A stretch of DNA of 64,000 nt from Impatiens glandulifera (GCF_907164915.1 NC_061867.1:36503338-36567337), one strand, 5' to 3'. Shown: positions 47,924 to 60,431, counted from the first letter of the stretch. Notes: generated by a model not told the origin, from the letters alone. Numbers and translations are program-made.

Positions 47924-49080
47924 TTGCAAATGTATTTGGTTTCTATCGATTATGACATTCTGTATGTCATCTCTAATGGTCCTATTAAAATTGAAAAGTC
48001 AAGATGTGAATGGACGACTGAAGAAAAGATGATGAACAATTTAGACTATATCGCCAAAGACATCTTATACAAATCGCTCAACATGGATGTGTTCAGCAAG
48101 ATCAAGTCATGCTACTCCGCTAAAGAAATATGGGAGAAGCTCATTCAACTATATGGTTGTGATGTTAAAACAAAGAAGAATTTAAATGAACAGAAGGTTC
48201 TTATAAGTGTTGTTAACAAGTCCAAATGGGTCGATAGCGATTTAGAGAATTCATTTGATGAAAGCGATAATGAAGTGTCACATGCTTGATGGTAGATGAC
48301 AAATCAAATGTACTAGACTCCATCTCAAAAGGTTTTACAAGAGATGAATTAAATATTGTACTCAATAACATGGTAAGTGAGTACAAGAAGTTATCAGACT
48401 CATTTAACGAAATTAAAACTGAAATATGAATCTAATAACTCTTATTCATCTCAAGTTTCTAAACCAAAACTTTTTGAAAACAAGGTAGAAGAGCTCTCAT
48501 TTGAGAATGAGATGCTCAAAAAAAAAGTTCAAACTCTATCTTCTGAAAACCGACGTTTGATGTATGTTGTAAGTTCCTAGACGAAGTCTGGAGAGGCTGT
48601 CAAACATCAAATCATTATGCTGAGGCCTACCAGATGCAAATCCGGTTTAGGGTATGACAGTAATGACTTAGACAAGTTCCGTAAAAAGCTAAACTCATCA
48701 ATAAACAAGTTTAATCCTATAAACTTTATCAGAGGGAGTTTAACTGATACTGAAACTGATCCAAGCTGTGATGAGATAACTTTAAAGGATGACCTTATTT
48801 ATGTTTCGTCGACTGTTAGATGAATAAAATGTAGGAAAAAAATAGTCAGCAAGTCTGACAAACTAAAACCTGACAAGAAGTCAAGGATTTTTAAATCAAA
48901 ATCATCCTCTAAAGTTAAGGGAGCAACTGCTAACAGGAAGACTTCTGCTAACCCTAAATCATACGTACTTATTACTACACAAAATGGGAAGTCCATTAGA
49001 ATATCTCAAATATGAATTCCTAAGGTACTAATTGATCAAGGACCCAAGTGAATGTGGGTACCAAAAAGTTTGTTAATATG
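47924..49080 (+). pseudogene. Copia gag remnant of the pol-bearing element
   Basis: Begins inside the gag core (ISNGPIKIEKSRCEWTTEEK, AKEIWEKLIQLYG), so the 5' LTR and gag start are missing. An internal deletion near 48185 removes the zinc knuckle and joins to LNEQKVLISVVNKS. The C-terminal half is recognisable: a coiled coil (EELSFENEMLKKKVQTLSSE), ITTQNGKSIRIS-like and MWVPK linker motifs. Stops and frameshifts are scattered. It is homologous to the gag of elements A and C. Confidence 0.85.
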
Positions 49081-50640
49081 TTTATGTGTAGGTTGACTGC
49101 CTGGAGGATTCAGTTTGGTATCTGGATAATGGATGTTATAGACACATGACTAGAGAATGACAGTTTCTAATTAATATAATAGAATGTTCAGGTCCTAAGA
49201 TTATTTTTGGAGATAACCGCAAGGGTAAGACCATGGGTAATGGTAAGATTATCCATGGTAATCTAACCATAAACAACGTGCTACTTGTTCAGAACTTGTG
49301 TTATAATTTGATAAGTATTAGTCAATTATATGATAATGGATTTTCTGTTGATTTTCAAACTCATGCATGCATAGTTAAGGATCAACAGGGCAATGTTTTG
49401 TTAACTGGAAGTAGGGTAGGAAACTCTTACAAAATGAATTAGAAAACTGAAATGTCAAATCCCATATGCATGATTTCCAAAACTTATCAAAACTAGCTGT
49501 GACATAAAAGATTGAATCATCTCAATTTTAAAACCATTAACAACATTTGTTTGCATAACTTAGTTTTTAGTTTAACAAATATGAAGTTTGTAAAGGACAA
49601 GGTTTGTCCTGCTTGCAAGTTAGGAAAGCAGAGTAAATCATCGTTCAAAAGTAAGGGGAAATCTCAATCCAACCGATGCTTGGAACTTTTACATATGAAT
49701 CTGTTTGGTCCAATTCATGTAAAGATCTTGGGAGGAATGAGATTCACCCAAGTCATTATTGATGAGTTTTCATGCTTTACATGGGTTGTATTTCTGCCTT
49801 CTAAAGAATAGACTACTGAGAATTTGATTAAACTCCTTAGTAGAATAAAAAACCAAAAATCTTTAAGTGTTATTCAGATCGGAAGTTATCGGGAAACCGA
49901 ATTCACCAACAAACGCCTAACTTCTTACTTCGAGGAATCAAGTATTAGGTACGAGTTGTCTAGTGCTAGAACTCCACAGTAAAATGGTATTGCTGAGAGA
50001 AGAGTTAGGACACTGAAGGAAGCAGCGAGATCGATGCTTGCCGACTCAGGTGTTCCTCAAAAGTTTGGGTAGAAGCCATAAACACAACATGCTATACACA
50101 AAATCGGTCAATAATCAACAAACGCTTTAACAAGACACCTTTTGAACTATTTTATGGAAGAATTGCTACAGTTTACTAGTTTAAAGTATTCAGGTGTAAG
50201 TGTTTTATTCATAATAATGAAAAAAAATTGACCGCTTTTGATGCTAAAGAAGATGCTGAAATCAAGCTAAGTTACTCATTAGTTATTAAGGCTTTCAGAG
50301 TATACAATAATCGTACACAAATTGTTGAGGAATCCTTTCAGGTTCTTTGTGATGAATCTGTTGAAAATAATCTCATTGATACCATCGAATCTACTAACAA
50401 ATTAGAAGCGACTTGTCTTGAATCTTATAGCGAGGATGAAGCTCATGTTCAAAGGGATTATATGTCTGATCAAGTGGCTAATCCGGTTGAGAATCAACTA
50501 GACTTTCAAACTTCAGCTCAACAGGTTGTTGAAAGTTCGGACGTCCCGAAGCCAACTGAACTAACGTTTAATCCTCTTAGATCAAAACTTCAGATGGAAC
50601 AAATATCATCCACCCGAATTGATAATTGGTAATCCTAATT
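49081..50640 (+). pseudogene. Copia protease and integrase remnant
   Basis: The protease motif WYLDSGC has become WYLDNGC, so the D-S-G active site is changed. NNVLLVQNLCYNLISISQL and LLTGSRVGNSYKMN follow. The integrase zinc-binding part keeps HKRLNHLNFKTI and CPACKLGKQ. In the catalytic core HMDLFG reads HMNLFG and DRGTEF reads YRETEF, while PQ-stop-NGIAERR keeps the last Glu. Two of three catalytic acids are therefore gone. Several stops (49440, 49811, 49981) confirm decay. Confidence 0.9.
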
Positions 50641-52232
50641 CTCCTCGTAGGAAAAGACGTCAATTGCTGTATGAGATGACTAATTCTGCTTTTATTTCTC
50701 AAATTGAGCCTAAGAAAATTGGTGAAGCTGTGCTTGATCCAGATTGGATCAATGCCATGCAAGAGGAGTTAAACCAATTTGTTAGAAATAAAGTGTGACA
50801 TTTGACTCCTAGACCGACTAACCAATCGGTTATTGGAACTAGATGGGTTATCCTAAATAAGCTTAGTTAAGAAAGCTTATTTGTAAGAAACAAAGCCCGG
50901 TTGGTTGCTCAAGGGTATAGACAGGAGGAAGGCATTGACTTTGATGAGTCATTTGCACCTGTGGCCAGACTTGAAACAATCAGAATCTTCCTAGCTTATG
51001 CATCTTTCAAGAATTTCAAAGTTTTTCAAATGGATGTGAAAAGTGCATTTTTAAATAGTAAACTAAATACAGATGTTTATGTTGAACAACCTCCTGATTA
51101 TCTAGATCATACTTTACCAGATCATGTGTTTTAAACTTGAAAAAGCTTTATACGATTTGAAATAAGCTCCCAGAGCTTGTATTGATATTTTGACTAAGTT
51201 TCTGTTTGATCATGATTTTGTTATTGGATCAGTAGACAAAACATTATTTAGATTTGCTAAAGATTTTCATATTCTGCTTGTTCAAATATTTGTTGATGAT
51301 ATCATATTTGGATCAACTAACCCCAAATTGTGTGAGAAATTTGCCAAGTTGATGCAGGATAGATTTGAGATGAGCATGATGGGAGAATTAACATTTTTCT
51401 TTGGTCTTCAAGTTCGTCAACTTAAAATAGGGATCCACATAAACCAAGCTAAGTGTACCAAGGAATTGCTAAAGAAGTTTGGAATGGAGAGTTGCTCGGC
51501 TGAAACCACTCCAATGAGTTCTTCCAGCAAGTTAGACAAAGATGAAGATGGACAAAGCATTGACATCATGTCCTATAGAGGGCTCATCGACTCTTAGCTG
51601 TAACTTATTGCTAGCAGACCCGACATTCAGTTTGTTGTCGGCGTCTGTAGAAGATTCTAGGCTAATCCTAAACTATCTCATTTCACTGCTGCTAAGCGTA
51701 TTTTGAAATATTTAAAGGGAACTCAAAATGTGAGATTGTGGTATCCGAAGGATTCCAGTTTTAATTTAAAAAGTTTCTCAGATGTAGATTATGCAGTTTG
51801 CAAGATCGATCGAAAAGTACTAGTGGAACCTAACACTTCCTTGGTGACTGTTCGATCTTTTGGTTCAGCAAGAAGCCGACATCATTCACCACATCTACAG
51901 CTGAAGCTGAATATCTTGCAGCTGGAAGTTATTGTTCTCAGCTCCTTTGGATTCAACAGCAACTGAGGGACTACTGGATAGAAGCAGAAAAATCTCCTAT
52001 TTTCTGCGATAACACAAGTGCAATTGCTATCACATATAATCCAGTTCTGAATTCTCGAACAATGGATATCGAAATCAAACATCATTTTATCCGGGAGCAT
52101 GTCAATTCGAAGCAAATTCGTCTTGAATATGTTCACACAGATCAACAAGTGGCAAACGTGTTCACGAAGCCACTACCCAAGACTAACTTTTCTTACTTTA
52201 GAAATATTTTAGGGCTTGTTGATCTTGACTGA
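50641..52232 (+). pseudogene. Copia reverse transcriptase and RNase H remnant
   Basis: RT motifs in order: [53 protein letters not shown] (51289-51300; usually YVDD), GLQVRQ, YRGLI and SRPDI. The RNase H part has [24 protein letters not shown] in a shifted frame, FCDNTSAIAI, HHFIREHV and VFTKPLPKTNFSYF, ending near 52232. Stops and frameshifts are spread through the gene. It is intact in order and length, so it is a template for judging the deletion in the next element. Confidence 0.9.
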
Positions 52233-52749
52233 CTTATTTGAATTGAGTATGCACATATTGAGGGGGAACAAGTTGTTCAAATATAACAGGACAGATGAGC
52301 AAACAGAGGTCTCAATATGTTCAATAGATCATAAGTTTAAGAAACATATCTACATAGACGCATGTTTGCTCAAGCGGGCTATGCTTCCATTTGGATAAAT
52401 GTCTTGGTTGATAACCTGCGCTGTTAGACGTTCAAGTCTATTAGACGTTTAGACGTCTGAAAGACAAAAGAAGTTGGACGCTCACGTCTAACCAGACACA
52501 CATCTAGCACGTGGTGTTTATGTGTAATTAGACGTCTGAAGTCTAATATAGTTTTGGCCATCTATAAGACAATCGTGATTAGACGCCTATGTCTAATAGA
52601 CTCATGCGTCTAATAGACGTCTATCCAGAATCAGAGGCATATAATGTAAAAGGCAAGTTAAACGTCTAACTACATGTGTACTTGGAATGCTCATCTTCAG
52701 GCTAGTTGGGACAGTTGTCCACTACTATAGAAGCTGTCCATGTACTATT
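52233..52749 (+). other. Post-pol non-coding block with TTAGAC motifs
   Basis: TTGAGTATGCACATATTGAG after the pol stop corresponds to the sequence just past the pol deletion in A and C. Palindromic TTAGACG motifs at 52420-52680 and the GCACGTGGTGTTTATGTG stretch match 12270-12300. This places the pol-bearing copy in the same lineage as the pol-less elements. It is cut off at 52749 by sequence of the next element. Confidence 0.75.
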
Positions 52750-52838
52750 TGATAGAAAAATTAAGTAAGTTAATTTTCAAACCGGCCATACATTACAAGT
52801 TTTGAATATTTATTCTAAATAATCAAAAAGGGAGAAAT
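52750..52838 (+). repeat. Orphan LTR start plus internal 3' end and polypurine tract
   Basis: TGATAGAAAAATTAAGTAAG (52750 onward) is the first ~38 bp of the LTR that begins again at 52839. Between them is a 51 bp stretch ending in AAAAAGGGAGAAAT (52825-52838), a polypurine tract. An LTR start, then an internal 3' end, then an LTR suggests the remains of a tandemly joined upstream copy. Confidence 0.75.
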
Positions 52839-54040
52839 TGATAGAAAAATTAAGTAAAGTTAATTTTTAGAACCGGCCAGAAAAACTAAACAATTATCAA
52901 CTTCTATGTGCAGGAACAGATTCAATTGCACAAACCGGCTGGAGCATCACAAACCGGCTGAAGAAAACTTCAAAGAAATCCAGTTCCAAGTGATCAAGTC
53001 AAGATCGGAGGAACCGGTTTCAAACATTCTCAGAGAGACCGGCTAGCAAAGACAAGTCTATATTTCAGCCGGACTATACTGTGTAAGAATCAACCGGAAA
53101 CTAAAAACTATAGAGATGACGTAATATGACGAAATAGACGTGTCTTGAAAAGATAAACGAAGATAAGATCCGATCAGAAGCATGCGAGGAAAACAATGAT
53201 GATTTACTGATCCGACTTCGACAGCCGGAAGGTGCATGTCTGACACGTGTTCGAATCTGCAAACCGGCAACGTCATCTTTACCTGAGGAGTGTCTGCATG
53301 CTTGACAAGTGTTGAGGAAGGTGAAACGTGCAAGCAACCTCTCTGCACCGGCGTGACTCTGGATTAACCAATCCCACGGTGAGAGAAGAAAGTGACCATT
53401 GGGATCATCTTCACTATAAAAGGAACACGAAGCGACCTCATTAATAAGAAAAAGTTACGAAAATCTTAGAGAGATAAAGAAATCTCATGCGCGATCCAAA
53501 ACCATTGTGTTATTTACCGAGAGCTATTATTGTTGTGTTGTGTTAGTGTATTACATCAAAGAGTGAGTTGGTGTAACCGGCGAGTAGCGAGATAGGCTCG
53601 ACCGGCTGTATAACTATTGTAAACTTGAAAGTTAGTGGAGATCCTTCTCATAACCTGAGAAGAAGGGTTGACGTAGGAGGGTTTGCTCCGAACATCCATA
53701 AAAAATATTGTCTCGTGTTATTTCCTTTATTTCCTGCTTACTCACTTAACCTAACCACAAACCAAAACAATCTTACTCCTTAAATCAAAAACCGGTTCAT
53801 ACACTCCATCTAACCGACTCCTTGTAAATCTCATCAAAACTAAGTCGCATACGTTGCTTCAGACTGAAACAGACAATTCCGCCCTTGAACCCGGTTCAAG
53901 AGTTTGTGACAGTTTGCGAAGTGCTGAGAACGATCATAGTATCTAACCGGACTATCACCAAAGTGTTGTGTGTTGTTGTAAGCGGCCTCCCTTCCTGAAA
54001 CCGGAAACACCCCGGTCCTCCAAGGGCGTCCCCGATCCTA
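52839..54040 (+). mobile_element. LTR of the CCGG-rich copia element
   Basis: Starts TGATAGAAAAATTAAG and ends near CCCGATCCTA, just before the PBS. It is unusually rich in AACCGG/CCGGTT hexamers (well over ten) in otherwise AT-rich DNA. TATAAAAGG lies at 53415-53423. GACGTAGGAGGGTTTGCTCC and GAACATCCATAAA match the R/U5 block of the TTAGAC-family LTRs, so the two families are related. No 3' LTR is reached before the window ends. Confidence 0.88.
53415..53423 (+). promoter_or_regulatory. TATA box of the CCGG-rich LTR
   Basis: TATAAAAGG in a good promoter context, about 625 bp before the PBS. It is the likely U3 promoter driving gag-pol. Confidence 0.65.
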
Positions 54041-54045
54041 AAAAG

Positions 54046-54057
54046 TGGTATCAGAGC
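54046..54057 (+). other. Primer-binding site, initiator-Met tRNA
   Basis: TGGTATCAGAGC, a perfect match, within a few bases of the LTR end. Confidence 0.92.
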
Positions 54058-54088
54058 GAGGTTCTTAGCACTCAAGCAACCAAAGAAG

Positions 54089-55987
54089 ATGGGAAGCATG
54101 ACCCACAACGACAAGCCGCCAATGCTAAACATTGAAGCGTTTAGCAGTTGGAAGAAATAGATGTATCTACATCTGATCACGCTAGATGATGAGATGAGCC
54201 GAGTCTTGAAAGAAGGGCCAATCAAGATCAACAAGGAGCTAGACGAATGGACAAATGAAGATCGAAGACGAAGTAACCTGGACAACCATTGCATGAGGCA
54301 CATCTATAAGGCTATAGACGATAATACCTTGAACAAGATATCAGCCTGTGATAATGCAAAGGAAGCCTGGGAAACAATCATTCAGATCCATGAAGGAAAT
54401 GAAAGAACAAAGGAGAACAAAATCTAGGTGGCTACACAAAAATATGAAAACATCAGGATGAAACCGGGGGAAAATATGAAGAAATTCAGTAACCGGTTCA
54501 CCAGTGTGGTCAACGAGCTTCAGACACTCGGAAAGAAGTACGACAACCGAGAAGTAATCATTAAAGCCTTAAGATCACTACAGAGCACATGGGATATCAA
54601 AACCATGGTGATGAGGGAATTAAGCAACCTCGGGCAGATGAAGTTGCATGACGTGTTTGAGGATCTAAAAGTCTACGAGTTCGAGATTAATTCTCGGATC
54701 GAAGATGAAGCATCCACGTCAACCGCAACCAGAGCTTTGGTTACATCAGTGGAACCGGCGGTCCAAGTATCAACCGTTCCGGCTCCAGTCAAAAACGCTA
54801 ATCAGATCAGTGAAGATGTGATGGCGATGCTAGCTCAGAAATTTGGGAGATTCATGAAGAAGAACCAGCCACCATCTAACAACAACTTTAGTTATAATTA
54901 TGTAGATAAATCAAATAAAAGATGTTATAACTGTGACGGTTTTGGACATTTCAGGTCAGAATGTAGGAAACCGAGGAGAGACGACAGAAAACCAGAAGGA
55001 AACTATCAAGGCAACAACTACCAAGGCAACCGGTACCAGGGTAACAACTACCAAAGCAACAACTACCGGAGAAATGACAACCAACGGAACGACTATCGGA
55101 GAAACGACGACCAGCATGCCGACGAAGGGAAAGAAATTCAGAAAGCACTTATTGCATCCGACGGTGGAAGCGAATGGGCATACTCCGACAACGAAGATAA
55201 TGAAGAAAGGGTAACATGCTTCATGGCAAACGACGAAGAGGTATTTGATTTCTCTTCTGATGAGTTCTCTAAGGAAGATTAGATCTCTGCACTCAACGAA
55301 ATGGTCGCTGAGTTCAGAAACATATCTGCATACATACCGACTCCGGTAGAACATAAAACCGCAGAGTCAAGTGGTATCGCTGATAAGTCATGCGAAACCG
55401 TAATGTATGAACCGGATGAACTATCCTTAGATAATGAGGAGATAGTTCAACCGGTAACTGAAACCGATGAACGAGCACTGTATGTTACGGCTGCGTGGGA
55501 GAGATCTCGTCAAGCCGTAAAACAGATGTGAAATTATAAAACACATCCTAAATGTATATTTGGTATCGGTTATGAACAAAACAAATCAAACGAATCAAAC
55601 CAACCTAACTGGATGAAACTCACAAAAGACAATCTTCCATTCATAAGATTTGTCTAGAGTTCAACAATCGGAAATGAGGAAGCACGTGATCTAAAACCGG
55701 AAAAAGAACTTAAATATGTGAGTCCGACTGAATCAGAAAACTGTCTTCATCCTGAGAAAAGGAAAGTCAACTGGAAAGAAAATAAACAAAATAAAACAAG
55801 TAAATCTAGGTCTCAAAGACACTCATCACCACAACATAAGGCATTCTTGAGCAAGGGTCAAGAAGTTAAGCCGAACATTATAAGAACAGATACCGGGAAA
55901 GTGATCCGACTTATCCAAGTCTGGATCCCAAAGGGACTAATCAACCATGGACCCAACTTAATGTGGGTACCAAAAAGGTATAAATAA
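54089..55987 (+). pseudogene. Copia gag of the CCGG-rich element
   Basis: ATG (MGSMTHNDKPPMLNIEAF) opens the frame. TAG stops follow at 54158-54160 (in SSWKK-stop-MYL), 54425-54427 and 55280-55282, with further stops near 55529 and 55655; the frame is otherwise continuous. It has the UBN2-type gag core (AKEAWETIIQIHEGNERTKE, MKKFSNRFTSVVNELQTLGK) and the zinc knuckle CYNCDGFGHFRSEC. An Asn/Tyr/Arg-rich repeat (NNYQGNRYQGNNYQSNNYRR) follows, then an acidic region and the linker VIRLIQVWIPKGLINHGPN ending MWVPKRYK. Pol follows in the +1 frame. Confidence 0.9.
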
Positions 55988-55994
55988 CTTTCTT

Positions 55995-57720
55995 TTGCAG
56001 GTTAGGAGAAGCAACCGGCTAAAGAACTCGGAATGGTATCTGGACAGCGGATGCTCAAGACACATGACCGGCAACGATGAACTACTAACCGACATCAAGT
56101 ATGAAACCGGAGCAGTCATAACATTCGGTGACAACTTGAAAGGTAAAACCGTGGGCAAGGGTAAGATTGTCCATGGTAACCTATCCATAAATAATGTATT
56201 ACTGGTAGAACAATTGCATTTTAATCTATTAAGTATAAGTCAAATGTGCAATGTAGGTTATAAAGTTGAATTTCATAAGAGTGCATGTTTAGTTAAGAAT
56301 AAGCAAAATGATATCCTTTTAACCGGTAACCGAATGGGAAATATTTATAAAGTTAATTGGAAAACTGATTTTGAAAAACCTGTATGCATGATATCTTGAA
56401 ATGATCCAAACTGGCTTTGGCATAAACGGCTAAACCATTTGAATTTCAAAACAATAAGCTTTATATGTTCTAAAGAACTAGTTCACGGTTTTCCGAATGT
56501 TAAATTTTCAAAAGATAAAGTATGTGCCGCATGTCAAATGGGTAAACAGATAAAGTCATCCTTCAAAAGTAAATGAAATTATCAATCTGAACGGTGTTTA
56601 GAACTTTTGCATATGGATCTATTTGGTCCGATTAAAGTAACCAGTCTAGGAGGCATGCATTACACTATGGTAGTCATTGATGACTATTCTAAGTTTACTT
56701 GGGTAACATTTCTAGCATCTAAAAATCAAGCAACTCCAAACCTGATCAAATTGATTTTGAGAATACAAAATGAATAATCTATTCGAGTAAACAAAATCAG
56801 AAGTGATAGAGGAACTGAGTTTATAAATAGCAGATTAACTACTTTCCTTGATGATTCCGGTATTAGACACGAGTTGTCTAGTGCTAGAACTCCTCAACAA
56901 AACGGCCTGGCTGAGAGAAGAAACCGAACTCTCAAGGAAGCCGCAAGGTTGATGATAGCTGATTCGGGTATTGCTCAAACATTTTGGGCTGAAGCTATCA
57001 ATACCGCATGCTACACACAAAACCGGTCTTTAGCAACTAAACGTTTTTCCAAAACTCCTTTTGAAATATACTATGATCGAATTACAAACAAACGGTATTT
57101 TCGAATTTTTGGTAGTAAATGTTTTGTTCACAACAACGGCAAAAATTATTTGACCGCTTTTGATGCTAAATCCGATGAGGGAATAATGTTGGGATATTCA
57201 GCTGTAAGTAAAGCCTATAGGATATATAATACTAGGACTTTAACAGTTGAAGAAACAGCCCACGTTGTTTTTGATGAATCGGTTGAACGAAACACTGCCT
57301 TACGTTTCGACCTTCACAATAGAATGGAAAATTTCAATATCTATTCTGATGATGAAGATGAGGTTCCGGTCTTTAGACGATTTGTCAATGACCAAGCGGT
57401 TGATGCTAAACCTCATTCTGCTCAAGTTGCCTTACCGCAGAAAGTTGACTCTTCAGTTTCGACTGAAGAAATCGGTCAGTCTGACTCTATTCAGCCTAGT
57501 GATCAGTCTAACCTTGATCAGCCAACCGAAAGCTTGATAGACACGTCTCGGATAAACCTCAAAAGGAACAAAAATCATCCTCTTGAACTAGTAATAGGTA
57601 ACATATCATCACCCGTCCGAACTAGGCAACATAATTTGGACACTATGAAAACTCCGCTTTCATATCACAAATTGAGCCGAAAAAGGTGGATGAAGCATTG
57701 TCAGATCCCGATTGGATCCT
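55995..57720 (+). pseudogene. Copia protease and integrase of the CCGG-rich element
   Basis: The protease motif WYLDSGCSRHMTG keeps the D-S-G active site (56043 on). The integrase zinc-binding residues are in WLWHKRLNHLNFKTI and CAACQMGKQ. The catalytic triad is intact: Asp in HMDLFG (56616-56618), Asp in SDRGTEF and Glu in PQQNGLAERRNRTL. The C-terminal GKNYLTAFDAKSDEG and VVFDESVE are the usual copia features. Three in-frame stops interrupt it (TGA 56397, TGA 56574, TAA 56775), and a one-base frameshift near 57650 separates it from RT. Confidence 0.92.
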
Positions 57721-58979
57721 AGCAATGCAAGAGGAATTAAACGAGTTTGAGAGAAATAAAGTCTGGTACTTAGTCCCTAGACCGAAAAATAAACCGATTA
57801 TAGGAACACGATGGGTATTCAGAAATAAACTCAATGAAGACGGTTTAGTTACGAGGAACAAGGCCCGGCTAGTGGCTCAAGGCTACAAACAGGAAGAAGG
57901 CGTTGATTTTGAAGAATCATTTGCCCCTGTAGCTAGACTTGAGACAATTAAAATATTTTTAGCATATGCAGCTTTCAGAAATTTAAAAGTTTTTCAAATG
58001 GATGTTAAAAACGTTTTTTTAAACGGTAAGGTAAATGAGGAGGTATATGTTAATCAACATCCAGGTTTCAAAAATTCAAAACACGAAAATCATGTTTACC
58101 GGCTAAACAAAGCCCTTTACGGTTTGAAACAGGCTCCAAGAGCCAGGTACAATACGTTAACACAATTCTTATTTGATCACAAATTTACAATAGGTTCAGT
58201 TGACAAAACACTTTTCAAATTTGAGAAAAAGGAACACATATTACTTGTTCAAATATATGTCGATGATATTATCTTCGGATCAACCGATCCAAAACTATGT
58301 GATAGATTCTCAAAAATGATGACTGACAAATTTCAAATGAGTATGATGGGAGAGCTGAGTTTCTTCGTAGGACTTCAGGTTAAGCAGATTCCAAGCCAAT
58401 CCAAAGCAATCACATTACACTGCGGCCAAAAGAATATTAAAATATCTAAAGGGAACTCAAGAAGTGGGACTTTGGTATCCAAAAGACTCAAGTTTCAATC
58501 TCATAAGCTACTCAGACGCGGATTACGCAGGATGCAAGATCGATAGAAAGAGTACAAGTGGTACTTGCCAGTTCCTGGGTGACCGGCTAGTTACCTGGAG
58601 CAGCAAGAAACAGACCTCAGTTGCAACATCAACCACAGAGGCAGAGTATATAGCAGCCGATAGCTGCTGTGCACAACTCCTCTGGATCCAACAACAACTA
58701 AGGGACTTTGGCGTAGTAGCCGAGGAATCACCATTATTCTGTGACAACACCAGCGCGATAGCGATTACATACAATCCGGTGTTGCACTCAAGAACAAAGC
58801 ACATTGATATAAGACACCATTTCATCCGGGAGCATGTTCAGGAGAAACACATCCGGTTGGAATACGTCTCAACTGAGCAACAAGTAGCTGACATCTTCAC
58901 GAAACCGCTACAGGAAGCTAAGTTTTCTCACTTCAGAAATATTCTAGGAATTACTGATGTTAAACAACTTATATCATGA
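57686..58979 (+). pseudogene. Copia reverse transcriptase and RNase H with internal deletion
   Basis: RT motifs are clear: [59 protein letters not shown] and the catalytic YVDDIIFGS (58256-58267). After [10 protein letters not shown] the sequence jumps to the end of RT ([13 protein letters not shown] reads in another frame). Compared with 51417-51654 about 235 bp is lost, with a frameshift. RNase H (58464-58979) is complete: [56 protein letters not shown]. The enzyme is dead because of the deletion. Confidence 0.92.
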
Positions 58980-59607
58980 TCATTCATGCATACTACTTAC
59001 ATACATAATTATGAAAAACCGGAATATGTGTTCAGGGAGAAGCTCCCGCTTCTCAAACCATATTCAAATAGGCCATTGAAAATTCAAGGATGCTAACCGG
59101 GAGGAAGTCTCCGGTTACGCCTGATCACATCGTGATGCCAAACCACGTGTATATTTACTACACGGTTGAAATGACCTGGTAGAAGTGGATATACTTAATC
59201 CAAAGTTGAACAAACGATGATATGACTCAACATTTCTTCATAATCGGAACAAAATATCCAACTAAAACCGGTCATGGAAAACCGATTAGTACAAATACAC
59301 TCTGGTTTCGATGGATTGAACTTTTCCGGTTAACTTGGGATAGCCAACCGCGTTTTCATGCATACCTTGAGAAATGAAGCCTGTAATAAATAAAATAGTC
59401 TACCGCAATCGAGATGACGACATGTGTCCATCATCAAGAGAGGGAGACTCACATCTTGTCAATAGATTTTTGTCATCATGATTATCTTAGTAATAATTAC
59501 CTTTGCATTGGAAATAAACATTATACACTTCAACAAGTTAAAGCCTATTAACTAATTGATGACATCACTAAGCATGCTTAACCTATTGATCTAGCCGAAC
59601 CCCTGGC
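58980..59607 (+). other. Post-pol non-coding region
   Basis: Non-coding, with several AACCGG-type motifs. It leads into the first internal promoter. No TTAGAC motifs are present, unlike the other lineage. Confidence 0.7.
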
Positions 59608-59615
59608 TATATAAA
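59608..59615 (+). promoter_or_regulatory. TATA box of accessory gene 1
   Basis: TATATAAA, 86 bp upstream of the ATG at 59694, followed by an A/C-rich leader. Confidence 0.65.
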
Positions 59616-59693
59616 CCACCCTCAAATCCTCACGACTCTTCACAAAATTTACTATTCACAAAAACTATCTTGAGCTCAAATCACCTCAAGAAC

Positions 59694-60431
59694 ATGTACT
59701 CCGACCCACTAGCAAAGAAAATTCTCTTGACTGATTTCAACTCGATCTATCAATACGAAGATCACGATGTCAAAGAAATGTTCTTAGCCGTTGAAAGAAG
59801 CGGGCTAAGAGGATTTCTGGAAAACAGATTCATTCTCGACTACCTAGTAGTCGATGAATTCTTCTAGACTGCAAAGGAAGTGCACCATGACATAATCGTT
59901 GCACGAGTTTACGGTCAGTCCTTTCTATTCAGCGAGACGGATTTCGCTAAATATTGCGGTTTGCCCACTGAAGGGGTAACCGATTTAACCTACTCCCCGG
60001 TGACCATTGAAGAAATGTGTCATCGGTTCTCCAACTCTGACATCTCGGTTAGACCCTGGGGTGCTAAAAGCCAACTCTCTCACAAGTACTAGCTTCTTTG
60101 TGAGATTCTGGGAAAATCCGTTCTGGGTAGAGAGAAAGGCTACTACTACACCCAAAGGCTCTTCGAGATGATGATTGTTGTTACGGTTGGGACACCGATC
60201 AATTGGTCCTGGATCATCTTCAGCAACCTAAAGAAGATAATTCTCTCAAACAAAACCGGCTATGCTCCTCAGCTAAGCGGTTCTTGTGCTAGTCTGGATA
60301 TCCACTCCGGACCCTTCGTCACTCTTCATCTGAAGCATGTGCTCACAAAGGAGAGAGTCCAAGAGCTAATCGACCGGTGGGAAGCAGCTAAGGCAAAGAG
60401 GAATCAAGAGGCCGGGTCATCAAACGTTTAA
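59694..60431 (+). pseudogene. Accessory retrotransposon gene 1, short form
   Basis: 245 codons from the first ATG after the TATA box (MYSDPLAKKILLTDFNSI). The conserved accessory domain is present: ERSGLRGFLENRFILDYLVV, DEFF, VARVYGQSFLFSETDFAKYC followed by GLPTEG, LLCEILGKSVLG and TVGTPINWSWIIFSNL. Two TAG stops (59865-59867 and 60090-60092) interrupt it without changing frame. It ends after an Ala/Lys/Arg-rich helix (LIDRWEAAKAKRNQEAGSS) and lacks the long linker and RGG tail. It has its own TATA box and a polyadenylation-like region, so it looks like a separate gene inside the element. Function unknown. Confidence 0.78.
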
